This document shows, piece after piece, positions 17,001 through 24,431 of a DNA stretch of 37,286 bases. The stretch lies in IMG/VR virus record IMGVR_UViG_3300017742_000036, positions 1 to 37,286 of that record; one strand, written 5' to 3'. A model generated the notes under the pieces. The model saw nothing but the letters and a program-made list of their open reading frames with translations. It was not told where the DNA came from and did no database searches. Every line of letters starts with the position of its first letter. The stretch's first letter is position 1. The stretch comes from a virus. The position numbers and the translations under genes are program-made.

Positions 17001-17237
17001 ATTGTCCACGATACGGGTGAGATGTTTAAAACAGCACCAGAATTCCGCTTTGATATTCCGCTTGGTAAAGACTTAAAAAGGGAGGAAATGGAAGATTATG
17101 AACTTCTTCTTAACACGAACGGAATATCATATATCCCGGCTGTTGAGCCTAGAGATTCAGAACCTGTAGACGCAGACGACAACCTGTCAGATGACGGAGC
17201 GTTAAAAGGCACCGGGCTTCTACCTCGAATAAATTAA
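14043..17237 (+). CDS. Internal virion protein, T7 gp15 homologue, with C-terminal 3D-like domain
   Basis: This 1064-aa protein follows gp14 and precedes the gp16 homologue, as T7 gp15 (747 aa) does; gp15 is ejected to build the periplasmic tube. The first 750 residues are mostly helical. At about residues 836-862 there is a linker of repeated E/K-V-K/T-P units. After it, residues about 906-1020 form a separate domain with Y-S-P-Q-K-G-G-D-K-M-E-G-G-Y, then ITLAGNPAFYNKEY, and VRAIVHDTGEMF...FRFDIPLG. That resembles the 3D/double-psi-barrel domain of cell-wall lytic proteins, with Asp residues in VHDTG and RFDIP. This part is absent from T7 gp15 and may cut peptidoglycan during DNA entry. The family call is by position and composition; the domain call is an inference. 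Confidence 0.82.
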   Translation: MTPQELLQQQRRQQVDFNLSLPSVTSREIQAGQYSVAVQRTPKAEQTTLGRLADALGKVNPIIAKYGDAQIAENERQILDVQQQIASMDPAEKEKLLARPEAEVNLSKAFRDDYELNPVATYRAKMLLGAEKNVEFNAVLTERIEEFKTKFLREEGDKPSYSQISEAINEITDDYLTNDPTLSANAIMRTGFLQEASVNINKLKQTLPSAMAEEHKQEVLMPNLASSLARTYKPQDGTDLVRLKSQWDNFSSSLSRSEQIKVIDSALGILNFDSGTKELNDGIAFLEDMRDAGVTIGNQAIDSASGNPLGESFYSTKIDDLKEMALKVRNKEKAEALSKANDYEMSMKKRFAKAADDNYSSEEPYVLDILEKEEAYIKSLDVSDFEEAERLKGLDRAYVNGFKELNDDIDEMESAADSGKSGVSVSEVKGDFRSTLVKTVLNELEAGTFKGVDVKEALIVAGGDEKAIDSYKDVDYDIIGLGPELRRIENKYLQLYKDKRSYAIDKIARLKPGEELTLPDSTESFSIGENDNIKNKRNAILAEYMTSLTAGIINDSKVELLDTIKKEKEDKAAEQKEQKEETARVQKEKEEREARTVKTKDSIAKSSEMISVAGDNTFSFKRLIGTAFKEQAVSIAPFNVFRAYEKTPFKMSDLYDAVEHTIKYNPNSPEDMQVIIDDISEIYTEAVPTIRRNLAKTKELQRKRFNPNDAVGQRFAKERMKITDNVLRARRLFQGYTYDEVIKAVSNGEGEPGYLSEGVVLRNPKEFFRFEFSGLGAPGPYQPSVLEYKAKAMLKDATDEQIVELAGILGLEPERIKGSQKRRSDYILNKKPKKAKEPEVKPEVKPEVTPEVKPKVTPAVTPKARPPIRTTAELKKEQEEQLELNLDEPIKTDPTVEAKVTGTKGNISIYSPQKGGDKMEGGYPSSRPGPDGKFLVRTVQEYAEGKYDYITLAGNPAFYNKEYVIPALPYKDPKTGEKKTFNNVRAIVHDTGEMFKTAPEFRFDIPLGKDLKREEMEDYELLLNTNGISYIPAVEPRDSEPVDADDNLSDDGALKGTGLLPRIN

Positions 17238-17265
17238 ATAATATTAAACACAACGTAACACACTT

Positions 17266-20200
17266 ATGGCCACAGAAGACAGCTTAATGCCACCAAACGA
17301 AGAAGAAGACGACTTGTTCCTCGATATTGTTAAAGCTCCATTCCGGGGTATTGAAGGCGCAGTGCAAGGAGTCTACAATTTCGTAGACTATGCTACCGGA
17401 GATTTTCTCCCAGACTATGACCAGCGGGGGCTTGGACGTTCATCAACGATGGCCGGGGGTATTGTAGAAGGTATCTCTCAGTTTATCACTGGGTTTATTC
17501 CTGTTGCGGGAGTGCTAGGTAAAGCAGGTCAGGTGGTTAAAGCTAGGAAGATGTTTGGTAGTGACGTCGCAAAACAACTACTGAAACGAGGCAACCAGAT
17601 CCCTGCGAAACAAATGGCAGCGATCAATAAGACATCCAAGAAAGCCTCGTTCGCTAAGAACTACGCGGCTGGTGTCGGTGCAGACTTCCTGGCGTTCAAC
17701 GGACAAGAAGAACGATTGAGTAACTTCCTGTATCAGTATGAAATGTTCCAGAATCCGGTCACTGAGTATCTTAAGGCTACCGGAGACGAGACGGAAATTG
17801 AAGGTCGCTTCAAGAACGTTTTGGAGGGTATGTTTATTGAGATTGCTGCTACGCCTCTGTTAATCCCGTTCTTTAAGAGTATTAAATTAATAAAAAATAG
17901 AGGGAAGCTAGTGGCCGCGGGGATGGACCCTGAGGAAGCTACTGAACAAGCATTGTCAAAGTCTGACCTGACACAAGACGAGCTGTTCAGTGCAAACGAA
18001 ATAGAAGCCCCTAAGGCAAAGCGCCCAGGTAGTAAAGTCAAAGGAGAAGAGGAGCCTGATATTGAAGCAGAGAAAATTGAAGACGAGCCTGACGAACCTA
18101 GTGGCTTTGATGGCCTAGATCAACAAGAGTTTCAATTTAGGCTCGACGCTGACTCAGAGAAATCTCTTGGCTTTGCTAATACGCCACTCAGAGACGGACA
18201 GAAATTAAACCCAGAGGCCGAAGCAAAAGCAACAAAGCTTAACAGAGCACTAGCCCAAGACATAAGCGTAGGCGGTAAGCAAGCGCTGATGAGTAACATA
18301 AGGCTCGTGTCGTCTGAAAGTGACTTATTGCCTCTTGTTCGTGCATTGTCTACCAACCAGACGCTTGAGGCTATCGAAAAGGGAACGCTCAAAAAGACAA
18401 CTGAGAAAGATATTCTCCAAGAGTCAATGGATCTCTCGGATGCGCTTGGTGGCAATAAGAACTCTATTGAGGCTGAGTATAAAAAGCTAAAGGCACGCGG
18501 AGATCAATACGCTGATCAGTTCAACAAGGACCAGATGGCTATTAAATATTTAAATAATACATTAGCACGCAAAGCCCATGACCTTGCTATTGAAACCCGA
18601 GGGTTAACCAAAGGAACCGACGCCTACGATGAGAAGTTCACTGAGATGCTCTTCCACCTTAATCTTACTAATGCCTCACAGAACCTGTTTGCACAGTTTG
18701 GACGCACTGCTTCACTAGGAATGCTCCAGCGTAAATACATGTATAAACAAATCAAAGGCAAGAAGATCGACCCACTGCCTGACAAGCTGACCCCACAAGA
18801 CATCGCTAAGTTCCGCGATCATCGCTTGGGTAGCATGAGCGACGAGAAACTCTTGGACCTCGTGGCCAACGCTAAGACCGGAGACGACATAGAGCACGGA
18901 CTCAATAAGATCGCTAAGGGCGGACTAGGCAGCAACATGATGAACATGGTGCAAGAATACTGGATGAATTCACTGCTCTCAGGTCCTACTACACAACTAG
19001 TTAACTTGATTGGCTCTGCGGTAACTTATGCCGTAGGGACCGTCGAGAGAACCCTAGGCAGCGCGTTGTCAGGTAACTTTGCGCTCACTCGCGCTACCCT
19101 ACAGTATTCGTTTAGTATGCAAGCCGTCGCCGATGCTTTCAAGTTGTCAGCACGAGCCCTAAAGAACGGAGAGGCCATCTCGATCCCCGAGGCAAGGCTA
19201 TTTGACGACAGAGCGAGCGCGCGTAAAGCTATTAGTTATTCTCCTCCAGGGGGTGATAATGCTATATCAAGCACCTTTAACTTCTTGGGGGAAGTAGTGC
19301 GACTACCATCGAGGGGACTCGTGGCTGGCGATGAGTTTTTCAAGGCGTTCAACTACCGAGCTTACGTTCAACAAGAGTTAGCAGCCGAAGCAATCCAGAA
19401 AGGACTCAGGGGCAAAAACCTATCTAAGTATGTTGCAGATAGAGTCCAAGGTTACACCACTGAGACCGGAAGGATCTTCAATGAGGCAGGCATTAGGCGC
19501 GACGCAGAGCTCAAAGCTGACGAGATGGATCTAAAGTTTGAAGAACGACAGAACTTTATCGAAAAGGAAGTCGCTAAGTCTACCCAGCAGCCTTTTGTTT
19601 TACCTGATGGCACAGAGCTCAGCTTCAAAGACCGGGGCGTCTTGACTGCTAAGGCAGAGCAGATGGCGAAAATCAACACGCACACTCAGGACTCACAGAA
19701 CAGCGTGTCAAACATGTTGTCTATGTTAACGCAGAAACACCCAACGCTTAAGTTTGTGATTCCGTTTGTGCGCACACCGACGAACCTGTTGACCTACGGT
19801 ATCTCTCGGTCTCCCTTTGGATCTCTACAGGTCCTAAGTAAAGACTTTAGGGCCAAGCTTAGGAGCCCTGACGCTACAGTGCGGGCCGAGACACGAGGAC
19901 GACTGGCTACCTCAGTGACCACCACGGCTGCCTTGCTGTATTTCTTACAGAGCGGTAAAGGCCAAGGGCTCATCACAGGCTATGGCCCTAAGAACAAAGA
20001 GCAACGAGAGTCATGGGAGATGAACAACCAACAGTATTCGATTAAAATCGGAGACAAGTGGGTAAGTTACAACAGACTCGACCCGATCGCTACGATCCTC
20101 GGCGTTGTCGCTGACATCAACGAAGCACAGACATACAACGAGCTCGACGACGGGGACCTTGAGAAAGTCTTTAGCGTTGCGGCCCTTGCGTTCTCAAACA

Positions 20201-20928
20201 ACATCACGTCTAAGTCTTATGTCCAGGGCCTTGATAACCTCTTTGATTTCTTGAAGTTCAAAGACCCAGTGCGAGACGCAGAGAAGTTCCTCGGTAGCAT
20301 CGCCGGAGGCTTTGTGCCTAACGTGATCAACCAGTCACTTAACTACGAAGAAGACAGACCACTACGTGAAGCCCGTGGGATCATTGACCGTATGATCAAA
20401 CGGACACCCGCTGGGGGTAACTTACCTCCGAGGCGTAATATGCTCGGTGAAGTCATGACGGTCCCGAGTAGCGGGGGTGTCGCTGGTGTTATTAATCCAT
20501 TATACATCAAAGAAGACCCGAAGAACGTAGTTGAATATGAGCTTTCTAACCTTAGGTCTGGCTTCAGACAACCATCGCGGTTCTTGAGGCCTGGCGTTGA
20601 AGAGTTAGATATGAAAGAATATTATAACCCAGAGACTGGCCAACAGTCTTACGATAGGTTCTTAGAGCTCGTCGGGACCTCAACGATCCGGGGTAAGACA
20701 CTGCGACAACGCCTAGAAACCATGTTCAACAGTAAAGAGTATGCGGCGTTACCAGAGGCAGATCTCAAAGACGAAACAGGGAGCGACAGCCCTAGAGTTG
20801 CCGCAGTGCGACGTATGATCAGGGCCTACAGGGGCGTAGCGAAATCAAAGATGCTCAAAGAAAACCCAGAGCTCCGCATGCGCGAGGCCGAAGCGATACA
20901 GAAAGCACGCGCAGCCAGAACACAATAA
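17266..20928 (+). CDS. Internal virion protein, T7 gp16 homologue (ejectosome)
   Basis: This 1220-aa protein is similar in size to T7 gp16 (1318 aa) and occupies the same place. Residues about 560-770 (NMVQEYWMNSLLSGPTTQLVN and following) form a region I associate with large ejected virion proteins of marine T7-like phages. T7 gp16 begins with a lytic transglycosylase domain, but I find no SLT-type motif here, and the first 200 residues have hydrophobic Gly/Ala stretches instead. Two A/T-only islands (17880-17899 and 18540-18559) fall inside the gene. It ends in an Ala/Arg/Glu-rich helix, and its stop overlaps the next start (TAATG). Confidence 0.85.
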   Translation: MATEDSLMPPNEEEDDLFLDIVKAPFRGIEGAVQGVYNFVDYATGDFLPDYDQRGLGRSSTMAGGIVEGISQFITGFIPVAGVLGKAGQVVKARKMFGSDVAKQLLKRGNQIPAKQMAAINKTSKKASFAKNYAAGVGADFLAFNGQEERLSNFLYQYEMFQNPVTEYLKATGDETEIEGRFKNVLEGMFIEIAATPLLIPFFKSIKLIKNRGKLVAAGMDPEEATEQALSKSDLTQDELFSANEIEAPKAKRPGSKVKGEEEPDIEAEKIEDEPDEPSGFDGLDQQEFQFRLDADSEKSLGFANTPLRDGQKLNPEAEAKATKLNRALAQDISVGGKQALMSNIRLVSSESDLLPLVRALSTNQTLEAIEKGTLKKTTEKDILQESMDLSDALGGNKNSIEAEYKKLKARGDQYADQFNKDQMAIKYLNNTLARKAHDLAIETRGLTKGTDAYDEKFTEMLFHLNLTNASQNLFAQFGRTASLGMLQRKYMYKQIKGKKIDPLPDKLTPQDIAKFRDHRLGSMSDEKLLDLVANAKTGDDIEHGLNKIAKGGLGSNMMNMVQEYWMNSLLSGPTTQLVNLIGSAVTYAVGTVERTLGSALSGNFALTRATLQYSFSMQAVADAFKLSARALKNGEAISIPEARLFDDRASARKAISYSPPGGDNAISSTFNFLGEVVRLPSRGLVAGDEFFKAFNYRAYVQQELAAEAIQKGLRGKNLSKYVADRVQGYTTETGRIFNEAGIRRDAELKADEMDLKFEERQNFIEKEVAKSTQQPFVLPDGTELSFKDRGVLTAKAEQMAKINTHTQDSQNSVSNMLSMLTQKHPTLKFVIPFVRTPTNLLTYGISRSPFGSLQVLSKDFRAKLRSPDATVRAETRGRLATSVTTTAALLYFLQSGKGQGLITGYGPKNKEQRESWEMNNQQYSIKIGDKWVSYNRLDPIATILGVVADINEAQTYNELDDGDLEKVFSVAALAFSNNITSKSYVQGLDNLFDFLKFKDPVRDAEKFLGSIAGGFVPNVINQSLNYEEDRPLREARGIIDRMIKRTPAGGNLPPRRNMLGEVMTVPSSGGVAGVINPLYIKEDPKNVVEYELSNLRSGFRQPSRFLRPGVEELDMKEYYNPETGQQSYDRFLELVGTSTIRGKTLRQRLETMFNSKEYAALPEADLKDETGSDSPRVAAVRRMIRAYRGVAKSKMLKENPELRMREAEAIQKARAARTQ

Positions 20929-21077
20929 TGAACTCAACGTATGCACCGTCACTAGTTGGCGTAACAGGGCTCCTCGGGGCCATCACCCTTGAAAGTGTTA
21001 ACACCTCGATCGCTATTTGCGTCGGGGTCACCACGCTTACATATTTAATAATAAAAATAAGAAAGGAACTAAAGTAA
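20928..21077 (+). CDS. Small membrane protein, class II holin-like (T7 gp17.5 position)
   Basis: This 49-aa gene starts at the ATG overlapping the gp16 stop. The protein has two hydrophobic stretches (about residues 9-19 and 26-43) and a basic end (KIRKELK). T7 has its holin gene 17.5 just before the small terminase, where this gene lies. With the other holin-like protein at 6122, the genome may have two membrane lysis proteins, for example a holin and a pinholin or antiholin. The call rests on size, hydropathy and position. Confidence 0.65.
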   Translation: MNSTYAPSLVGVTGLLGAITLESVNTSIAICVGVTTLTYLIIKIRKELK

Positions 21078-21078
21078 C

Positions 21079-21315
21079 ATGGACCGCTCAGATAAACTAT
21101 ATGAACTCCAGGACCTATTGATCGAAGAGTTTTTACTCAGGGTCAAATCAGGAGAGGCATCCACGGCTGACCTATCGACGGTCAGACAGTTCCTCAAGGA
21201 CAACAACGTGTCCGCCGTGGCCACCGAAAGCTCACCACTCCACGAACTAGTCAACGCCTTGCCGTTCCACGACGATAACGTAGACCGAATTGTAAACATG
21301 GCGTCCAATGAGTAG
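21079..21315 (+). CDS. terS: Small terminase subunit (DNA maturase A), T7 gp18 homologue
   Basis: This 78-aa protein (T7 gp18 is 89 aa) has the family pattern of a helical N-terminus followed by SGEASTADLSTVRQFLKDNNV. The small subunit recognises concatemeric DNA and regulates the large subunit. It is preceded by AAGGA about 11 bases before the ATG, one of the few plausible Shine-Dalgarno sequences in the late region. It overlaps the HNH-like gene by eight bases. Confidence 0.9.
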   Translation: MDRSDKLYELQDLLIEEFLLRVKSGEASTADLSTVRQFLKDNNVSAVATESSPLHELVNALPFHDDNVDRIVNMASNE

Positions 21316-21532
21316 AAACTACAAGAGCGAATACGCTAACTACCACGCTAAGCCGAACCAAAAGAAACGCCGAGCCGGACGCAATGCCGCACGGAGACTC
21401 ATGGCTCGCAAGCTGGGACTCAGCAAAATCAAAGGGCGCGACGTCGATCACAAAGACCGAAACCCAAGGAACAACGCTGCGTCTAACCTACGGCTCCAAA
21501 AGAAAAGCCAAAACAGATCACGAAATGGCTGA
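21308..21532 (+). CDS. Small HNH-endonuclease-like protein between terminase subunits
   Basis: This 74-aa, strongly basic protein carries DVDHKDRNPRNNAASNLRL followed by K-x-S-Q-N-R-S. That is the compact HNH pattern V-D-H-x-D-x-N-P-x-N-N-x-x-x-N-L-R found in phage homing and packaging-associated HNH proteins. It overlaps the small terminase by eight bases at its start and the large terminase by eight bases at its end. HNH proteins encoded next to terminases assist cleavage and packaging in several other phages, and the tight coupling here suggests a packaging role more than a selfish insertion. Confidence 0.82.
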   Translation: MSRNYKSEYANYHAKPNQKKRRAGRNAARRLMARKLGLSKIKGRDVDHKDRNPRNNAASNLRLQKKSQNRSRNG

Positions 21533-23192
21533 CCTAAGGCAACTCAAAGACTTCAGGAACTTTCTCTACCTAGTGTGGAAACAACTTAACCTACCTGAAC
21601 CAACTCAAATACAATATGAAATCGCGGATTACATGCAGCACGGAGATAAACGAGCAGTTATCCAAGGCTTTCGAGGCGTCGGTAAAAGCTGGATTTGCTC
21701 TGCTTATGTTGTCCACCAGTTGCTCCTCGATCCCTCAAAGAACATACTTGTTGTCTCTGCTTCAAAGACTAGAGCAGATGACTTCTCAACTTTTACTCTT
21801 AGGCTTATCCATGAGATGCCACTCCTTAAGCATCTTATACCCCAGGACAAACAACGATTCTCCAAGATCTCGTTTGACGTCGGGCCAGCCCCAGCGTCAC
21901 ACGCCCCGTCCGTTAAGTCCCTGGGTATCACATCTCAACTGACCGGGTCTCGTGCTGACATTATTGTGGCCGATGACGTCGAGGTCCCTAATAACTCGGC
22001 GACCCAGATGATGCGAGACAAGCTCGGAGAACAAGTCAAAGAGTTCGATGCGATCATTAAGCCCCTCGACGACTCCAAGGTAATCTTTCTAGGAACACCA
22101 CAGTGCGAAGACACGATATACCGACAGCTAACCGAGCGTGGCTACCAGACCCGCGTCTGGCCTGCGCAGTATGTCACCCCAGACCAGAACATGAAGCGAT
22201 ACGATGGTCACATCGCTGAGTGTTGTATTAATATTGATAATAAAGGAAAGTCAACAGAGCCACTCCGGTTCTCTGATGTGGATCTTGCAGAACGTAAAGT
22301 ATCCTATGGGTCTGCAGGTTACGCCTTACAGTTTATGCTCGATTCGAACCTCAGTGATGTCGAAAAGTATCCACTCAAGATCTCAGATCTGATTGTGATG
22401 TCGTTGGACACTGAGCTTGCCCCAGAACGACTAGTGTGGGCCAAAGACCCGGACCTAGAGTGGGACGGATCGATCCCCAATGTCGGCATGACTGGCGATA
22501 GGTTCTACAGGCCTATGAAGACCCTGGGTAAACACATAGAATACACAGGGACCGTTATGTCTATCGACCCGTCAGGACGAGGTAAAGACGAGACAGGCTA
22601 CGCGGTAGTCAAAATGTTAAACGGGTATCTTTATGTCACAGCGGCTGGTGGAGTCCAGGGAGGATACTCAGAGGAAACACTCAAGTTTCTCTCTATGACC
22701 GCCAAAGAACACAAGGTCAACGAGATTGTTGTAGAGTCTAACTTCGGTGACGGCATGTTCGTCGAGTTACTTAAACCTGTGTTGCGCAAAGTCCACGCTT
22801 GCACAATCGAAGAGGTGAGACACAGCACACAGAAAGAAAAACGTATAATCGATACGCTAGAGCCAGTGATGACTGGGCATAAGCTGGTGGTTGATCCTAA
22901 GGTCATCCAGAACGACTACGAGACTAGCCAGGTGTATCCTAAAGACCACGCTCTAAAATACCAGTTGATCTACCAGCTCACACGTATAACACGAGATCGC
23001 GGCGCTGTGACCCATGACGACCGCTTAGACGCGCTTTCGATGGCTGTTGGTTACTGGAGTCAGCAAATGGCCCAAGACGCGTCAGAACGCATCCTAGAGC
23101 GAAAAGACGACGATATACGAAAAGAGCTACAGAAACACGCCGAGGCTTACTTTAAGATCCGCCGCGGGGGCGCCAATATTCTCACTTGGTAA
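21525..23192 (+). CDS. terL: Large terminase subunit (DNA maturase B), T7 gp19 homologue
   Basis: This protein powers DNA packaging and cuts the concatemer. The ATG at 21525 gives 555 aa (T7 gp19 is 586 aa) and the expected N-terminus; an earlier in-frame ATG at 21384 lies inside the HNH-like gene. The ATPase domain has a Walker A motif GFRGVGKS (residues 48-55) and Walker B IIVADDVE (146-153). The RNase H-like nuclease domain has an Asp in MSIDPSGRGKDETGYAV (about 345), a Glu in IVVESNFGDG, and an Asp in THDDRLDAL (about 497). It is the last gene before the left-end control region. Confidence 0.97.
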   Translation: MADLRQLKDFRNFLYLVWKQLNLPEPTQIQYEIADYMQHGDKRAVIQGFRGVGKSWICSAYVVHQLLLDPSKNILVVSASKTRADDFSTFTLRLIHEMPLLKHLIPQDKQRFSKISFDVGPAPASHAPSVKSLGITSQLTGSRADIIVADDVEVPNNSATQMMRDKLGEQVKEFDAIIKPLDDSKVIFLGTPQCEDTIYRQLTERGYQTRVWPAQYVTPDQNMKRYDGHIAECCINIDNKGKSTEPLRFSDVDLAERKVSYGSAGYALQFMLDSNLSDVEKYPLKISDLIVMSLDTELAPERLVWAKDPDLEWDGSIPNVGMTGDRFYRPMKTLGKHIEYTGTVMSIDPSGRGKDETGYAVVKMLNGYLYVTAAGGVQGGYSEETLKFLSMTAKEHKVNEIVVESNFGDGMFVELLKPVLRKVHACTIEEVRHSTQKEKRIIDTLEPVMTGHKLVVDPKVIQNDYETSQVYPKDHALKYQLIYQLTRITRDRGAVTHDDRLDALSMAVGYWSQQMAQDASERILERKDDDIRKELQKHAEAYFKIRRGGANILTW

Positions 23193-23214
23193 TTCGTAAC
23201 GCCTATAATGTAGG

Positions 23215-23223
23215 ACTATAGGT
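23215..23223 (+). promoter_or_regulatory. ACTATAGGT motif, candidate phage-polymerase promoter core
   Basis: This exact 9-mer also occurs at 23327-23335 and 26293-26301, all in early control regions, and once inside the gp12 homologue (near 10726). It resembles the initiation part of T7-family promoters (ACTATAGG). The bases further upstream are not well conserved between copies, so the promoter call is tentative. Confidence 0.35.
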
Positions 23224-23295
23224 AAAACAATAAGCGATATTAACTAATGTAAGAACAAAAACCAATGATTTTATATGGATGGGGGAAATACAGTA

Positions 23296-23325
23296 TTGAC
23301 AAGGGTAGAAATGTCCCCCTATAGT
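23296..23325 (+). promoter_or_regulatory. Host-type sigma70 promoter
   Basis: A consensus -35 TTGACA (23296-23301) is followed after 18 bases by TATAGT (23320-23325), five of six matches to the -10 consensus. Transcription would start near 23332 and read the small gene at 23427. It would suit host RNA polymerase acting right after infection. Confidence 0.8.
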
Positions 23326-23326
23326 A

Positions 23327-23335
23327 ACTATAGGT
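23327..23335 (+). promoter_or_regulatory. ACTATAGGT motif, second copy
   Basis: This copy lies directly downstream of the host-type -10 box, with the context GTAACTATAGGT shared with the copy at 26293. Initiation by the phage polymerase here would nearly coincide with the host start site. Confidence 0.35.
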
Positions 23336-23426
23336 TAACTAAAGTCAGTAATTAGTGATAATAACAATATTGAATATTACACTAAAGTTAGTCTATAGTT
23401 AGACTCTAAGTTAACTCTAAGTAACT

Positions 23427-23645
23427 ATGGCCAAAGATTTACAAAGCGTCACTGCTATCCTCGGAGAACATTTTGAAAACTATGTGATCCTAGTGGCTGA
23501 CTCTAAGCACAGCTGCAAGATCATCTTTGATAACCACTTTGCCGCTAAAGGACTCGTCAGTGTCGCAAAGAATACTATTGACGATAGCCTTGGTTCTGGT
23601 ATGAACTGCTTCGAGATCGACTTCGGTCCACTTTCAGATGACTGA
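23427..23645 (+). CDS. Hypothetical early protein (72 aa)
   Basis: This 72-aa protein is acidic to neutral with no membrane segment and is not recognised. It has alternating hydrophobic strands in its first half (ENYVILVADS, then SCKIIFDNHF). It stands alone between the strong host-type promoter and a terminator, which fits an immediate-early transcript made by host polymerase. Products in this position in T7-like phages often act on host functions, but nothing in this sequence says which. Confidence 0.65.
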   Translation: MAKDLQSVTAILGEHFENYVILVADSKHSCKIIFDNHFAAKGLVSVAKNTIDDSLGSGMNCFEIDFGPLSDD

Positions 23646-23690
23646 CGGTTAGTCTCATAATGCTTCTTTTGCATTCGTTGTTCCATTAGG

Positions 23691-23730
23691 CAGGGCTCTT
23701 AGTTAACGCTGGGGGCCCTGTTCTATTTTT
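23691..23730 (+). terminator. Rho-independent terminator
   Basis: CAGGGCTC (23691-23698) pairs with GGGCCCTG (23713-23720) through eight base pairs including one G-U, with a 14-base loop, and is followed by TTCTATTTTT. It ends the transcript of the 72-aa gene and possibly late read-through from the terminase gene. Confidence 0.87.
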
Positions 23731-24026
23731 GGTAAAAATATCTGACACCCCTTATATAACGCAACAGTTCGCCGCGATTCCCCAGGGTAGGCCTAGCAGC
23801 TGACCAAGCGAACATTGTTCAAAGACTCAGCGATTTCTTTTTGTCAGCTGGGAGCGTCTGCATCACCAGTAATACGCGAGGGGTGCCAGGGTAGACAATG
23901 AGTGATCACTAGGTCGCGCGCTGGGAGGCACTAGGTAGTCAGTGAGTGATCGCCGGGTGTCATCGTCAGGGTGTGTTTGTCATTGTGCGGGTGTTTTTAC
24001 GTTTTGATAGGCCAGCGATTACTCAG

Positions 24027-24087
24027 GGATAACAGAGGGATAACAGAGGGATGACTATGGATAACAGAGGGATGACAGGAGGATGAC
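24027..24087. repeat. Six helically phased GGAT(A/G)AC boxes
   Basis: GGATAAC or GGATGAC begins at 24027, 24038, 24049, 24059, 24070 and 24081, with spacings of 11, 11, 10, 11 and 11 bases. The first three and the fourth are embedded in GGATAACAGAG-type units. Spacing of one DNA turn puts all boxes on the same face of the helix, as expected for a cooperative protein-binding array. Its position upstream of the early operon and near the presumed genome ends suggests a packaging, replication or regulatory site. Confidence 0.8.
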
Positions 24088-24233
24088 CGATCGCTAACTA
24101 AAAACACCAATGCAACCGACCGTCACCAAATGACAACCGAGCGCTAAATAAACTTGAGAAAAAGCTGGAAGAACAAAAGAAAGATCCTAGTATGACAACC
24201 AATGGCACTTGATGCCATCACCAAAAAAGCAAT

Positions 24234-24431
24234 ATGGAAAACACAATAGATCAGGTCATGCGTGACCTACAGATAGCCCGCAAAAGACACGCGGATGCCG
24301 CAGATAAACTTGAATTCGAGATCACTAGAGCAATTGGGCTCTTGATGGATATTCAAGGCGAACGCGATCACATGGAGTTGCCACGCCAAGCAACACTAGA
24401 TTTCACTGTCATAGAGAGGGGGAACAAGTGA
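24234..24431 (+). CDS. Early hypothetical helical protein (65 aa)
   Basis: This 65-aa protein is not recognised. It is largely alpha-helical with heptad-like hydrophobic spacing (residues about 5-45) and could form a coiled coil. It opens the early operon, and its stop overlaps the GTG start of a tiny membrane peptide (GTGA). A clear Shine-Dalgarno sequence is missing. Its function is unknown; the position suggests an early host-directed or regulatory protein. Confidence 0.65.
   Translation: MENTIDQVMRDLQIARKRHADAADKLEFEITRAIGLLMDIQGERDHMELPRQATLDFTVIERGNK

Larger units (their letters stand above)
23193..23426. promoter_or_regulatory. Control region after terminase, with promoters and operators
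   Basis: This 234-bp AT-rich non-coding stretch carries two copies of ACTATAGGT (23215-23223 and 23327-23335) and a near-consensus host promoter (23296-23325). A GGGGGaAAT/ATgTCCCCC inverted repeat (23281-23289 with 23311-23319) brackets the -35 box. There is a perfect AGTCTA-TAGT-TAGACT palindrome (23390-23405) and two tandem 11-mers ACTCTAAGTTA/ACTCTAAGTAA (23403-23424) just before the next start. The density of symmetry suggests a regulated early promoter. Confidence 0.65.
23646..24233. other. 590-bp gene-free left-end region
   Basis: No convincing gene of useful length lies here. The stretch contains a terminator (23691-23730), a GT-rich segment (23955-23998), repeated TGAGTGATC (near 23900 and 23943), CAGGGTAG twice, and the six-box GGATRAC array (24027-24087). 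Two similar copies of CCGA-T/G-CGCTAA-C/A-TAAA follow (near 24087 and 24137). A 15-codon open frame starting at ATG 24202, within an ATGGCA/TGCCAT hairpin, overlaps the next gene and might be a leader peptide. In T7 the physical DNA ends lie between gene 19 and the early genes, so the true terminal repeat and packaging signals are likely here. Confidence 0.6.

Noticed and set aside
21384-21524. Longer large terminase starting at 21384
   Set aside because: The extra 47 codons overlap the HNH-like gene and do not resemble a terminase N-terminus; ATG 21525 gives the expected beginning.
23646-24233. tRNA, CRISPR array or attachment site in the gene-free region
   Set aside because: I could not form a cloverleaf, repeats are too short and contiguous for CRISPR, and there is no integrase gene anywhere in the genome.
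24202-24249. 15-codon leader peptide before the early operon
   Set aside because: The frame is very short, has no ribosome-binding site, and can be explained by chance; it is only mentioned in the regional note.
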